Of a stretch of DNA of 64,000 nucleotides, positions 25,411 to 35,383 are shown piece after piece; position 1 is the first letter of the stretch; each line of letters starts with the position of its first letter. The stretch lies in the NCBI GenBank assembly GCA_950295325.1, contig OX485803.1, forward strand, positions 12,958,001-13,022,000, in the 5' to 3' direction. The translations under genes and the position numbers were made by a program. This DNA is from Polytrichum commune. Taxonomy: Eukaryota > Streptophyta > Polytrichopsida > Polytrichales > Polytrichaceae. The notes under the pieces were generated by a model that was not told the DNA's origin, made no database searches, and saw only the letters and a program-made list of their open reading frames with translations.

Positions 25411-26345
25411 ACGAGAGAGCTCGGCATTTCTTGAATAAATCTATGCTTACATTCAAGCATAGGCCCTTCTTAGTACATCCTCTTGCTTAGAGGCCAAACC
25501 ATTCCTCTACATATCTATGTACCTTTCTTCTTGGCCATATCATTGCAAATTTATGACTAAACTTTTATTACTAACTCTACTTGGTATGTATCTAAACTTA
25601 TTTAAACCTTTGAGTATTCAAACTACTAAGGTTGTACCCATTGTACCCTCAAACAAAATATGGCATTCCATATCCAATACTTATCAAGTCAAGTTCAATG
25701 GAATTTGTACCACTCATTCATAATGTACTTCACAAGGTTCATGCACAACTTAGAAATGCTTTGTATCTCACTACATTTTCAAGCATTCTACAGACAATAT
25801 TTTTGCACAAAAATAATATACAAAACCTAAGATAGCCGTCCAAGTGTTGAAGGGTCTACCTCACATGTGCCCATGCCACCAACCAAGTTTTAAAAGAGGG
25901 TTAGCAACATACACGAGGTGAATAACAACAAAACCCAATTGTTATTTATGTCACACAAATGACAACATCGTAATCATACATTTTGTATCATAGAATACCT
26001 AAACATACATCAAGTATTTTACATGTTCCTTAGCCATTTGAACTTTCGGTGATCACACACTGAGGCAAGTAGCATACACCTTCCACAAGTCCGCACTTAT
26101 TTACTTACACTAAACCTAGAAGTTACTTAAGGTGAACTCCATATGCGGCTTAACCTTTGAAAGGAGGTTCTCATGCCTCCTCTTACTTAATATAGGATTA
26201 GGTATATGTTCTCATTTGTAGATGCTTAAAATAATATCTACGGCGGATATCTATTAGGTAACGCTTTCCTAACCCTAAAGTGCTTAGCTCTTTGGGGTTA
26301 TATTTTATTACGTATTCAATTTATTTATGGCAAGGTAATAACAAA
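25411..26345 (-). repeat. Short pseudo-LTR-like unit B, left copy
   Basis: About 0.94 kb between GA boxes. It shares with the copy at 34190-35320 a small hairpin-like CCTCTTG/TTCAGAGGCCAAA block near its left end, the structured motif in the middle, and an ATGG(C/T)AAGG(T/C)A..AACAA block just before the right GA box. It is diverged from that copy, so not the product of one recent insertion. Confidence 0.55.
25852..25956 (-). ncRNA. Structured RNA-like motif, copy 1
   Basis: On the plus strand GGGT..ACCC form an outer stem, ACCTC/GAGGT an inner stem, and the conserved core is TGTGCCCATGC plus GTTAG..ATACA. A GTTATTTATGTCACAC tail follows. It lacks the CAG/GTGAGG step of the other copies (CACATGTGAGG on the minus strand). 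No hammerhead core was found. Function unknown. Confidence 0.45.
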
Positions 26346-26349
26346 GTAT

Positions 26350-28709
26350 GAGAGAGAGCTGACCAATCTTGTCAAGATTATTCTCTAGTTAGAATAAGAT
26401 AAGTTAAGTTAAGTTATCCTTCTGGTAGAGTTATGTCATGTAGACTTTAAAGACAACATACATCCCTGTTCGAATGGGGTCTTGATACTCAAATGGTCTT
26501 TACTTATACATGTTCTCTTTTTGTCAGTCCTGTACAGATAGGCAAGCCTTCTGTTCCCATTACGCAAACCTTCTTTAAAAGAGTATCCAATTACTGAAGT
26601 CAGTATTCGCTTCTTGTTTATCCGTAATCTCGGTTATACTTCACCCTACACGTTTGAGGGCGCTGAGTAGCGACTAGTCCAGAATAATCATCCTTCTCAA
26701 GACAGAGTATGGGTAACATCATCTGCCCCCATTAGTTGGGTGTGTTACCTCTTTGTGTAATTCAACCATACATCTTATAATCGCTGTATGAACTGAATCA
26801 GTGTTCTTATCAACTCTATTTCGACTATCTTTCCACGTTTCATGAAACATGTACTGAGTACGAGAGTAATTATAATTGTTCAACAATTCTCTTATCTATG
26901 AACAGAATCAGAGACCCATCCGGTGCACAGAGCTATACAGTTTCCTTTTCTGCACCTTTCTAAAGAACCAAGCTCTCACCAGGTTATTCCCAGTGCTTCA
27001 TAGTATGGTTCCGAATCTTATTATTGAGAGGGAATTATATTCTAACTAGGCCCCAAACCGATACCAAGTATGAGTATCTTCTCACCTTAGGCTTCAGTCA
27101 CATATTACTGAAGCACATCACTCAAGTAGGTCCGTGGACGGACTTACGGTTAGATCCATAAGAGCTGTTTCCATTCCTCACTCAGCCCATTTGGTCCATG
27201 CTATTACCAAAGTCAAAAACTCTGTAGGTGTATAGAATAAACAACCCATGTTGTAATTCCCCCAGTACTATAGTTGTATCATATCTTATGAAAGCATTGT
27301 TCATATGGAATCAACATATCCGACCATCATAGTTCGGTGAACTCCACAGGTTAACGACATATAAAATAAGTATGAGTGTAGTCATATTTTCTCACCATAA
27401 CTCTCATATGAATCATGTTTAAAGAGAAAACAGATTCATGGATAAGTGGGAATTCCTTTTTTACTTCAGTAAATCCCATGGCCACCAATTTATTTCTGCT
27501 GTTCATCGCATAGAACAGAATCGTTATATTTTGAGTGGGTCTTTATTTTGTTTAGTCAGCAAACCTTTCAGTACCTTCACAAGGATGCTGTAGTAACACA
27601 CACTGAAGCAATTCTCTCAAATGGTCCATATGGACAGCCTGCGGTTGTGTACCATAGGAACTATATTTTCTCCTCTTGACTTACTACGTAGTGTTACTGC
27701 AACTACAGGAGGGACCATCTCTGTAGTTATATAGCTTTACAGCTTTATTATGTTGACATTCCGCAGTATTTGTCATTCTATACTGGTAGCAGATATCAAG
27801 CTGGAAACAAAACAGACTCAATCTGCCTTATTCCAATGATCAGAGCAAGATCTTATTACCCGTCTATTATAGCAGGAAAAATATGTAGAGAGTATATATT
27901 GTTTTTCAATCAAGAAAGCTAAAACTCATGGTCAATAGTTCAAATTTCAATGAGAAATTTCTTGTAAAATAGCCATGAGTTGGACAATTCTTCGGAAGGT
28001 GCTCGGCACTTGTAGAAGAGGTCCTCACCTGTGCCCATGCTCCCCAACATCAAAAAATAAGTTAGTAGAGCGTACAACAGGTGTCAACGGACCTTCTTAC
28101 TTGTTATCGATGTCAACAAGTCAATACATCTTCCTTGGAACTTTATACAATACTCAATATCATCTACATATATTTGCATATATTGAAACTGTTCTTGAAA
28201 CCGGAATTGGGTGAAATCAGACAGTGGCTGGATTTTCCCTGTATTCCCATTCATTCTTCAAGTGTCATCTGTGTAAGTTGTGCAACTTCTTTTTAGAAAA
28301 ACACCTTGAATTCACTGTCGGTTGAGCTCTTCTTGCTCATTTTGATGCACTTTGTTCGTATTCGAACTGGAATGAACCCTGCCTTCAGAGCGGATAAGAT
28401 CACTTAACAGTCACTCAGTCTACACGAATACTGCAGTAAGACTGTCTCCGTTTGTATACAGATCGACTGTTCTCAAAACCTTCAAGGCTTTCACGCTCAT
28501 CTCGCAGTCTATCTTACTACATGTATCGGCTGAGTGCTGAGGAACTTTCTTGAGCACCTAACGTCAGGGCCGGACTACTCACGTCGAAGGTGACTCTGTA
28601 TGGACAGGCTTCCCCGCGTATATTGGTTTATATAATGATGTATTCTGTCTAATTTTCGGGCAGCCCGTAAGGAATTTTACAGAGCCCGTACTTGCAGAAT
28701 TTCAAGAAA
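26350..28709 (-). repeat. Long pseudo-LTR-like unit A, first copy
   Basis: About 2.36 kb. It starts (plus strand) with CTGACCAATCTTGTC and a block around ACAACATACA(T/G)CCCTGTT, and ends with GGGCAGCCCGTAAGG..GCCCGT..AATTTCAAGAA before the GA box. The same marks occur at matching positions in the next copy. The middle is strongly diverged and holds short hairpins such as GGTCCGTGGACGG (27128) and GGTCCATATGGAC (27623). Confidence 0.6.
28020..28118 (-). ncRNA. Structured RNA-like motif, copy 2
   Basis: Nested pairing: GGTCC (28020-28024) with GGACC (28089-28093), CACCTGT (28026-28032) with ACAGGTG (28077-28083), and GCTC (28039-28042) with GAGC (28068-28071). GTTATCGATGTCAAC follows. Nearly identical to copy 3. 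Confidence 0.55.
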
Positions 28710-31065
28710 TAGAGAGAGCTGACTTAATCTTGTCTTGATTAAAGTTATGTTACAATAGGTTATGTCAAACCTCTGTAGAGTCAGGTTAAGTAAGGTAGTA
28801 GACAACATACAGCCCTGTTGGAATAGGGTCTTGATAATATCATCATGGTATAGAATTCATCAATTCTTTCATATGTATCCCTTGTTCAAGTAGATGCCTG
28901 AACTGTTTATCTGAGTGTTCATCACCACATTTTAGTCATGTATAATATAGGTATGTCTGCGGTAATCAAACCCTGTCGTTAACGACCAGCTTCTTCTTAC
29001 CCACTGGATAGCTCCTTTAGCTGTTTATTCTTTCAGCCTTATACAATCAATACCAAAGTGGTCCTGATCGGAATATTCACACACCTAAGTGTTGTTTTAC
29101 TATCCTGGAATGTTAATCTCAACGGGTTGTATAGAGTTATCCAAAAAGGAGCCCTGTTGTGTTCCGTTGTAAAGAAGTTACACGACGCCTTAGTTCTTCT
29201 GAGTCTCAAGTTTTCTACGAGGTTTAAAGAGACTTTGTATGGAGCATCCTACGACATGCCGACACAGGGAACAGTCAACGAAGTTCGCTCAAATTGTCAT
29301 AAGCCATTTCTAAACAAGATTTGCATAAGAATCTATCCCGATAGATCTTTGTATTCCTGAAGTATGACCAGGAACCAATAAGGGTGGTGAGCCTTCACCC
29401 AATCTCTTTACGGTATTCAGTGGTTATCCTCAGATGGTTATCTGTGAATCATTCCTGCGGTTTATTTTGCTCATAAGTGGAAGAATGGTTAGAGAATCTC
29501 TGCAGCTCTTTGCATGATTCGTACTTATAAAGCAGGGAATCCTTCGTCATTAATTTCTTATATGCAAAGGTAGAACATATCACAGCAAACGGTTCATAAA
29601 TGTTTCCTAAGAACACCCAAAGTGTCTCTTATATTGCAAACCGTATGGATCTGTTAAACAGATCTTTGTAAGTATTTCTCCTAACATATTCCCTGTCATG
29701 TTCATTTTTCATATCAGAAGGTCAGGAGTATAAACTTCTGATTATGCATTTCGTAAGACCCTTTTCTCAGAAAAGTTTATTGCGACTATACGCAATGGGA
29801 GAATTCCCTATATTGTCTTATTTCAGAGACGATTCCCTCATATATTCTTCACGTGTTTTTCTCAAAGACTGTAGAGACAGAACTATTCCTGTACACCTTT
29901 ATACAGTAATGTGTATTAGTCATCTCTCGAAGAATCAGTAGAATGGATTTCAAAAAAATCAAGAACCGTGTCTCTATTGAGACTCACAACTGATTCACTC
30001 TCAATTGGTTAGTAACAGAAATCAATACTCATGATCTTATTATCCACATCATTCTCGTCTCTCTGACTTATGTTTAGATCATAAAGATAGTCAGAACCAC
30101 TGCATCTTGTGCCATACAGTATATCTTGATGGTTCAGTCATATCCTCGAATTAGTAGAGTAGTATAACTGGAAATTTCCTGCTGTATGCGGGTAAAAACA
30201 TCTGTTCTTATTACCTGGCTATTTTTTATCAATTGACAGATGCAGGTAATACCCATTTTTATAGAGTATGTAAAATATACTTGTCAAGTAAGAAAGTACT
30301 CATGATCAATTTTCTAAGTTTCAAATTGCTAGAAAAATTGTGATGAGTGGACAGTTTCTTCGCAAGGTGCACAGCACTTGTAGAAGAGGTCCTCACCTGT
30401 GCCCATGCTCCCCACAATTACCATAGAGTAAGTTAGTAGAGCGTACAACAGGTGTCAACGGACCTCTTACTTGTTATCGATGTCAACAAAGCCATATCAC
30501 CTTACTTGGAAGTAGGTAGTATATCATATATTTGAAATGACAAATTCTTGAATGGTATGCAATCTTGAATCAAGAATTGGAAGTATATATTTTTTCCAGA
30601 ATAATAATCCCATATACTCTTATTTCATCCCAAGTGTAGTCAGTGTGCTGAAGCAATTCCTGGACCCACACCTTGAAATCATCCTGCAGAGAACTAGTTT
30701 TGTTCATCCTGTCAGCTTACTGGGATCAAAGAACAGTGTAGATAGTGGCGATACAAGTATGTATCTGTACTGAGGTGGTACTAGGCATAAAGGTCTTATG
30801 CTCCTTTCTGTAGCTACCTCCCGTCGCCTCTTCACTCATAGATGAGGCTCTCTGTACTCTACCTATATCGCTCCGAGGAGACTACTCAGCAAGTAACTCT
30901 CAGGAACAGCTATCTACAGGAGTAACTTCGCACGCTTGAGGCAAGACAGACAGGGATACTGTTTAGTTTGCCTTCACAGTTTTATACTGTATTTTTTATT
31001 TTTAGACGGGCAGCCTGTAAGCTCTTTTTTTGTGGGGCTCGTTGTTTCTAGAATTCAAGAAGTAG
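28710..31065 (-). repeat. Long pseudo-LTR-like unit A, second copy
   Basis: About 2.36 kb, head-to-tail with the first A copy. Shared ends are CTGACTTAATCTTGTCTTG and GGGCAGCCTGTAAGC..GGGGCTCG..AATTCAAGAAG. Similarity is clear at both ends and around the structured motif and weak between, so the duplication is old or the middle evolves fast. Its right end abuts the truncated RT frame directly. Confidence 0.6.
30388..30488 (-). ncRNA. Structured RNA-like motif, copy 3
   Basis: Same three nested stems as copy 2: GGTCC 30388-30392 with GGACC 30460-30464, CACCTGT 30394-30400 with ACAGGTG 30448-30454, GCTC 30407-30410 with GAGC 30439-30442. The loop differs in sequence and length from copy 2 while all stems are kept. 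Confidence 0.55.
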
Positions 31066-31123
31066 AGAGAGAGAGAGACCCCTTCGCCTGCATAACAATC
31101 ACTACAAGCAACTATCCACATGT
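31064..31123 (-). repeat. Exact 60-base direct repeat, copy at the truncated RT end
   Basis: Identical base for base to 35324-35383. It comprises a GA run, CCCCTTCGCCTGCATAAC and on to CCACATGT, and contains the last readable codons of ORF2 on the minus strand (HMWIVACSDCYAGEG). Beyond it both sides differ. Confidence 0.9.
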
Positions 31124-32348
31124 GTTTGTTTCTCATATTAGACATATCTAGACGTGTAATGAATTCCATTGCATCATATAGGGTGTTATTACCCGATATA
31201 GGAATGGATTCAAAACATCGTGTGATGTCAGCAACATATATGTTGTTGATCACGTCAGGGGTATTGAGGGTAAAATCAGTTATTGAATCATTTATCCAAT
31301 AAATTGATGTTTCCACCCCAAGAAAATTTTTGTATCCTTTGATAGTGGTGTTTGCCCATTCCTTAACCTCTTCAAGCAATGCCATGGTTGAAAGAGTGAG
31401 GAGAGTGGCTATGTTAACATAGATTGACCCAAAAGCATTGGAAATCCATCGATATTTTTTCTTATGGAATTTGTATATTGCCATGATGTAGGGTAGTTCA
31501 ATCTCACCTATAGGCAATTCAGGTATAAGACTAGTCAACTCCGTCTTGATTTTGGTTGTAACGACATCGATGGAATCTCATATTCCATTGTGTTGACAAG
31601 GTTCAAAATCCGGGCCATTAAGTCTAAGTAATGCTTGGTGTCTTATATGGAAGATGCATATGAAGCAAGCATTACTAGCGGCTTTGTCTAGACCAGAAAT
31701 GAACATGTGCCTTAATAACCATGCAAGTTCATTATCAACAGTCTTGTCAGAGAAGATGTGTGGTTTGGAGTACCTAAAGCCATAAAGATTTTTCTTCATG
31801 GCTGATATTAGCTTGTCCCTTGATATTGTCCGAACAAGCTTGGATGCGCTTTCCACATCCAAACATCCCTCCACCTTGAGTAGTTGACATACCTGTACAA
31901 AAGTATTTACTACCACTTGTATAACCTCCTGTATGTTAGTATTTCTTAATGGTATGTGATTTAATCCTAATGTGATTGCTTCTCTAAGTCCATGATGATG
32001 GATTATCCTTGTGTCCATAGTGCGTACATGCGCCCTTGGATCCTGGGGATTATCATTCATGGTATCATGGTCTACAAATTGTGCCAGTCTCTTAGACTTA
32101 GTGCACATGCAATCATATGAGCCCGTCATGAGTAATTCAACACTGAAATCTTTGAATACCAAAGCCGGTTTATAGCAAAATTTGGATACATTTGGTGAAA
32201 AGTTCCAGGCGAACATGATGTTAAGTAGTAATGGTATAAAATGTGGTATAGAAAAATGGCTAAACACCTCGGAGAATATCCTTTTCATATTCACCCACTC
32301 CAGTGCTCTGCTACAATAGTGCACATGTATAATGTCTGTCTTATCCAT
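31066..32348 (-). pseudogene. PLE ORF2: N-terminal PLE domain and start of reverse transcriptase, truncated
   Basis: The ATG at 32348 opens a frame of 256 codons ending at a TGA (31580-31578). The same frame then continues open to the pseudo-LTR, so one stop splits the gene. The first part carries HGLREAITLGLNHIPLR and SGLDKAASNACFICI, which fit the N-terminal domain typical of Penelope-like RTs (DKG-type motif). After the stop come KYRWISNAFGS, FLGVETSIYWINDS and VADITRCFESIPI; the last is the palm motif A with its catalytic Asp. Coding stops soon after: motifs B-E (including the YxDD-type box) and the GIY-YIG domain are missing because a pseudo-LTR unit begins at about 31065. It cannot make active RT. 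Family assignment rests on recalled motifs. Confidence 0.72.
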
Positions 32349-32503
32349 GCTTTTGTTACGGGATACAAACTTTCGTCCAAATATGTTACGGCGCAGTATG
32401 CGACCATGATCTGCGATTTACAAAACACTATGAGAATAAAGCTGTTAGCATGAATCTAATAGCTTGTTATTAATACCTCACTAAATCCAGCTCTGCTAAG
32501 GTA

Positions 32504-34111
32504 TCAGATGTCTTCCCATAGAAGAACTCGCCCTTTCAACGGTGAGTGTCTGGCACCAGCTGGCATCTGCTCGGCACCTGTTGCTCCCACTGTGCTCGGC
32601 GAAGTGCCCTCGGCGACCTCGCGATGTGTGTGAGAGCGACCACTGCCATGACCTCTGAATCCCCTGCCGCTGCCTCGGGGGATGAATCCTCGACCGTCCG
32701 GTGATCTGCCTCGTCCTCCTTGCCTTCCATGCTCTGATGGGGGCGTGTTGAGGTTTAGGCGTTGTTTTTTGAAAGGTGATGGAGCTTGACTGGGAGATCC
32801 AGGGTGCATGAGTGAGAACTTTGGACCCTTCAATAATCTCTCAATCTTGGTGGCTAACGGAGCATCCTGGAGATTAGGTAGCAATTTCTGAGTAGGGTTC
32901 TCAGAGAGTTGCGTTGCTGCTTCAATCATATGTTCCCTCCCAATGTTGAATACTATTGCCGCTTTCACCGCGATCTTGGCAGCACTACTCAGCCATAGCA
33001 TAAAAGCTGCGAATCTGGTATTGCTATTGGGTTGGTTTGGAAAGAACATCTCTAGTTTGTTAATCATTGCCCATATGGCATGATCGAACCAGATTATGGA
33101 ACCCTTGCACCCAGAGGTAGCTCGTGGGTTGCACAAGCATCTCATATATGGGCGCTGAACATTCCAGAGTTCAGCTAGGTGAGACTCTTTCCTGTTGTAC
33201 CCTGTAGGTAGATCATGTTTTGTATGTAACTTCACCTCCGTGGTTGTACATTTGGAATGCTCAAACATGTTGAGCGAGAATGCAGGTATCAGATCTACAG
33301 GTGCTCTCAAGACGCCCACATTGTTTAGCGCTTGTTTCTTACAGTGTTCCAGTTCACTTTCCGAAATCCCAGCCCATGTCTTCCACATGGGGATCGTGAT
33401 AGGTGCAAGCAAGTTGGTGTTGCCAACTGCCCACATTCTATGCTGATGGTCTGCAACCACGAGCTCTACACACCTCGGTGGCTTAACAAGTACAACCGGT
33501 CCCTTTGTGAAGACCAGAGTCTACTTATCTTTTTCCGTCTGTGAAGAGCTTAGGGTTTCGGTGAAGTCTTCCAGGGTAGATCTTTCTGCCGATGAAATCT
33601 TCATCTTCGCAAGTAACGGATGTGTGTTGCTTGCAGTTGCCGCAGCTTCATTGGTCTCCAGACACGGTTCGGTGATAGACCGGTTTGAAGTATTCTCCAG
33701 GGCGTCGTTGTTAGCTAACTTCAAGGCTTCTTCAATCATGGAGCAGACTCCGATGGATCGAGTGGCCTCCTGTTCGTCCTGTAGCAGTAAATCACCTAAC
33801 TTGGCTTGGGCAGATTTGATATGGGCCAGGGTCTTCGCTGGGTCAGTGGTGGCAGTTACGAAGAGCGACGTCCATAGTGACAAATCTAGGGAATCGATGA
33901 GAAGGGGCTGGTGCACACCTTCATCGTCACAGTCGGCGAGGGCTGCTGTATCGCTTTCTTGGATGAATTGGTGTAGTTCAGGTAGATCGATTGCTGAGAG
34001 AGTCGTTTGCACAGCAGGAATTGGTGCAGGTAGCGGTGGGCCGTACCCCATGGCTAGCAATTCCCCATTCCAAGCTGGTCCCTTGTTGTTGCTCTGTAAT
34101 GTTAGATTCAT
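32504..34111 (-). pseudogene. PLE ORF1: unknown protein with RGG-rich tail, one in-frame stop
   Basis: A single frame of about 535 codons starts at the ATG at 34111 and is broken only by a TAG at 33523-33521 (about codon 197); the frame stays open for 20 codons on each side and then to 32504. The first third is acidic with no motif I recognise. The middle has LWNVQRPYMRCLCNP followed by SGCKGSIIWFDHAIWAMINKLEMFF-like hydrophobic helices, shown here only in part. The last about 80 residues contain RGG/GRG repeats (GGRGRSPDGRG, GSGRGFRGHGSGR), typical of RNA-binding tails. It lies just upstream of the RT frame in the same orientation, so it is probably the element's first protein, with a nucleic-acid-binding role inferred. 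No homologue is recalled. Confidence 0.6.
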
Positions 34112-34189
34112 AACATATGCAACTTGTGTTTAGAAGAATGTGAAGGATCAGGTAGTGGGTTCCACGCCACTAAAGGATAATTCAGAGAG

Positions 34190-35323
34190 AGCTGACTTTT
34201 CAAAACTTTCACAAAGTTTGAACTTCCTCTTTTCAGAGGCCAAATCCTTCAAGTTCTTCTTCACTGTAATGCAAGGGTGGGTGGGTGGGAATGTTTACAA
34301 GACTCTTTCTAAGTCACTTACCTTGCCCTATTTCACCATTACATAATGCTTTGCATAAGAGAGTCCTTTGCAGTCATATATTGATGGGTGTATTGTATCA
34401 CCTAAGTATTCTATGCCATATCCTAACTTGCCTTGCAATGATGAGTGCCTCATTTACATGCTTTGTGAACAAATGGTTTTCATTACCCATTTGTATGGTT
34501 TCACTTATCCCATGCTTTGGAGTCTAATCCCCAACCTTCATGTTTTAATGCAAAAATGTATCTATCTTGTCCACTACATGTATGAGGTACTTACAAAGAG
34601 AAAATAATCCTATTAGCCTCAACCAATGGAAATGCATAAAATGTCATAATCACAAAACATTACTGCATTGAACGTGTGAAGGGCCTGCCTCACCTGTGCC
34701 CATGCAACCAACCAACAAAAAATGAGGATTAGTTACGTACACGAGGTAAATAACAGCAGGACCCAGTTGTTATCCATGTCGCACACTTAGACTCCATTTC
34801 AAAAACATCAAAGTATTTCAAGAAAGTTACACTCATTGTCAAGCCACATATGAGTGTTCAAACCTGTTCTTTTGCCATGATGGGGTAACTCCAAGTAGAA
34901 TACTCTTCTTGGTGGTGACTCCTACTCCTTCACGCTTAGCACTTAACTAATACCCTAATTCACACTAAGTTGGCCGCACCTTCCACTACCGTGAATAGTA
35001 GAAAAGAGGCTCCGTTTTAGGGTTAAGGGTTTATATTGGAGTTCTTACCTATGGTAAGTTCTCTCAACCCTAATTTTGGCTTTAGGTTTGAGACGTGGGC
35101 CCGTCTGTCACTAAGCTCGTGTCATATTTTTCATCCATTCCTCCATAGTGTTTGCTTCATGGTAAGTACAAATTCTTGCCATGTGCTTGGGTCTTAGTAT
35201 TTTTTGGCTTATTGGTCATTTATGCTATTAGCAAATACCTTTGCCACGTGCTCATTTATAAAGGTAGTTTATGAATTTCAGAAAATTGCATGGTAAGGCA
35301 TTAAACAAGAGCTAGAAAGAGGG
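34190..35323 (-). repeat. Short pseudo-LTR-like unit B, right copy
   Basis: About 1.13 kb upstream of ORF1 in the coding orientation, hence in the position of promoter and 5' UTR. It holds the structured motif (34681-34765) and ends in a (GA)n box followed by an exact 60-base repeat of the ORF2 end. Confidence 0.6.
34681..34786 (-). ncRNA. Structured RNA-like motif, copy 4
   Basis: GGGCC with GGACCC, GCCTC with GAGGT, and an inner stem that on the transcribed strand is GUAAC/GUUGC in place of GCUC/GAGC of copies 2-3, a compensatory change. The core TGTGCCCATGC and GTACA are kept. It lies about 570 bases upstream of the ORF1 start. Confidence 0.5.
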
Positions 35324-35383
35324 AGAGAGAGAGAGAGACCCCTTCGCCTGCATAACAATCACTACAAGCAACTATCCACATGT
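35324..35383 (-). repeat. Exact 60-base direct repeat, copy outside the right pseudo-LTR unit
   Basis: Second copy of the 31064-31123 sequence. It is either the remnant of an upstream tandem internal region with the same RT truncation point, or one half of a long target-site duplication. Confidence 0.9.

Larger units (their letters stand above)
25411..35383 (-). mobile_element. Penelope-like element locus: four pseudo-LTR-like units and one internal region
   Basis: Read on the minus strand the order is: 60 bases of internal end (35383-35324), short unit B (to about 34190), internal region with ORF1 and ORF2 (to about 31066), long unit A (to about 28710), second long unit A (to about 26350), short unit B (to about 25411). 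Every junction is marked by an AGAGAGAG box on the plus strand, followed by CTGAC, CTCGG or CCCCTT. All four units hold the same structured motif 400-610 bases before their right-hand GA box. Solo and tandem pseudo-LTRs are a known habit of PLEs. Only the start of the reverse transcriptase is present and no GIY-YIG endonuclease was found, so the locus is non-autonomous. Confidence 0.72.

Noticed and set aside
26350-31065. Hammerhead ribozyme in the PLE pseudo-LTRs
   Set aside because: Looked for CTGANGA with GAAA on the minus strand in all units; none found by eye.
25411-35383. Interpretation as a canonical LTR retrotransposon or an integrated virus
   Set aside because: No TG..CA ends, no protease, integrase or RNase H; the RT motifs are Penelope-type and the repeats lie in tandem.
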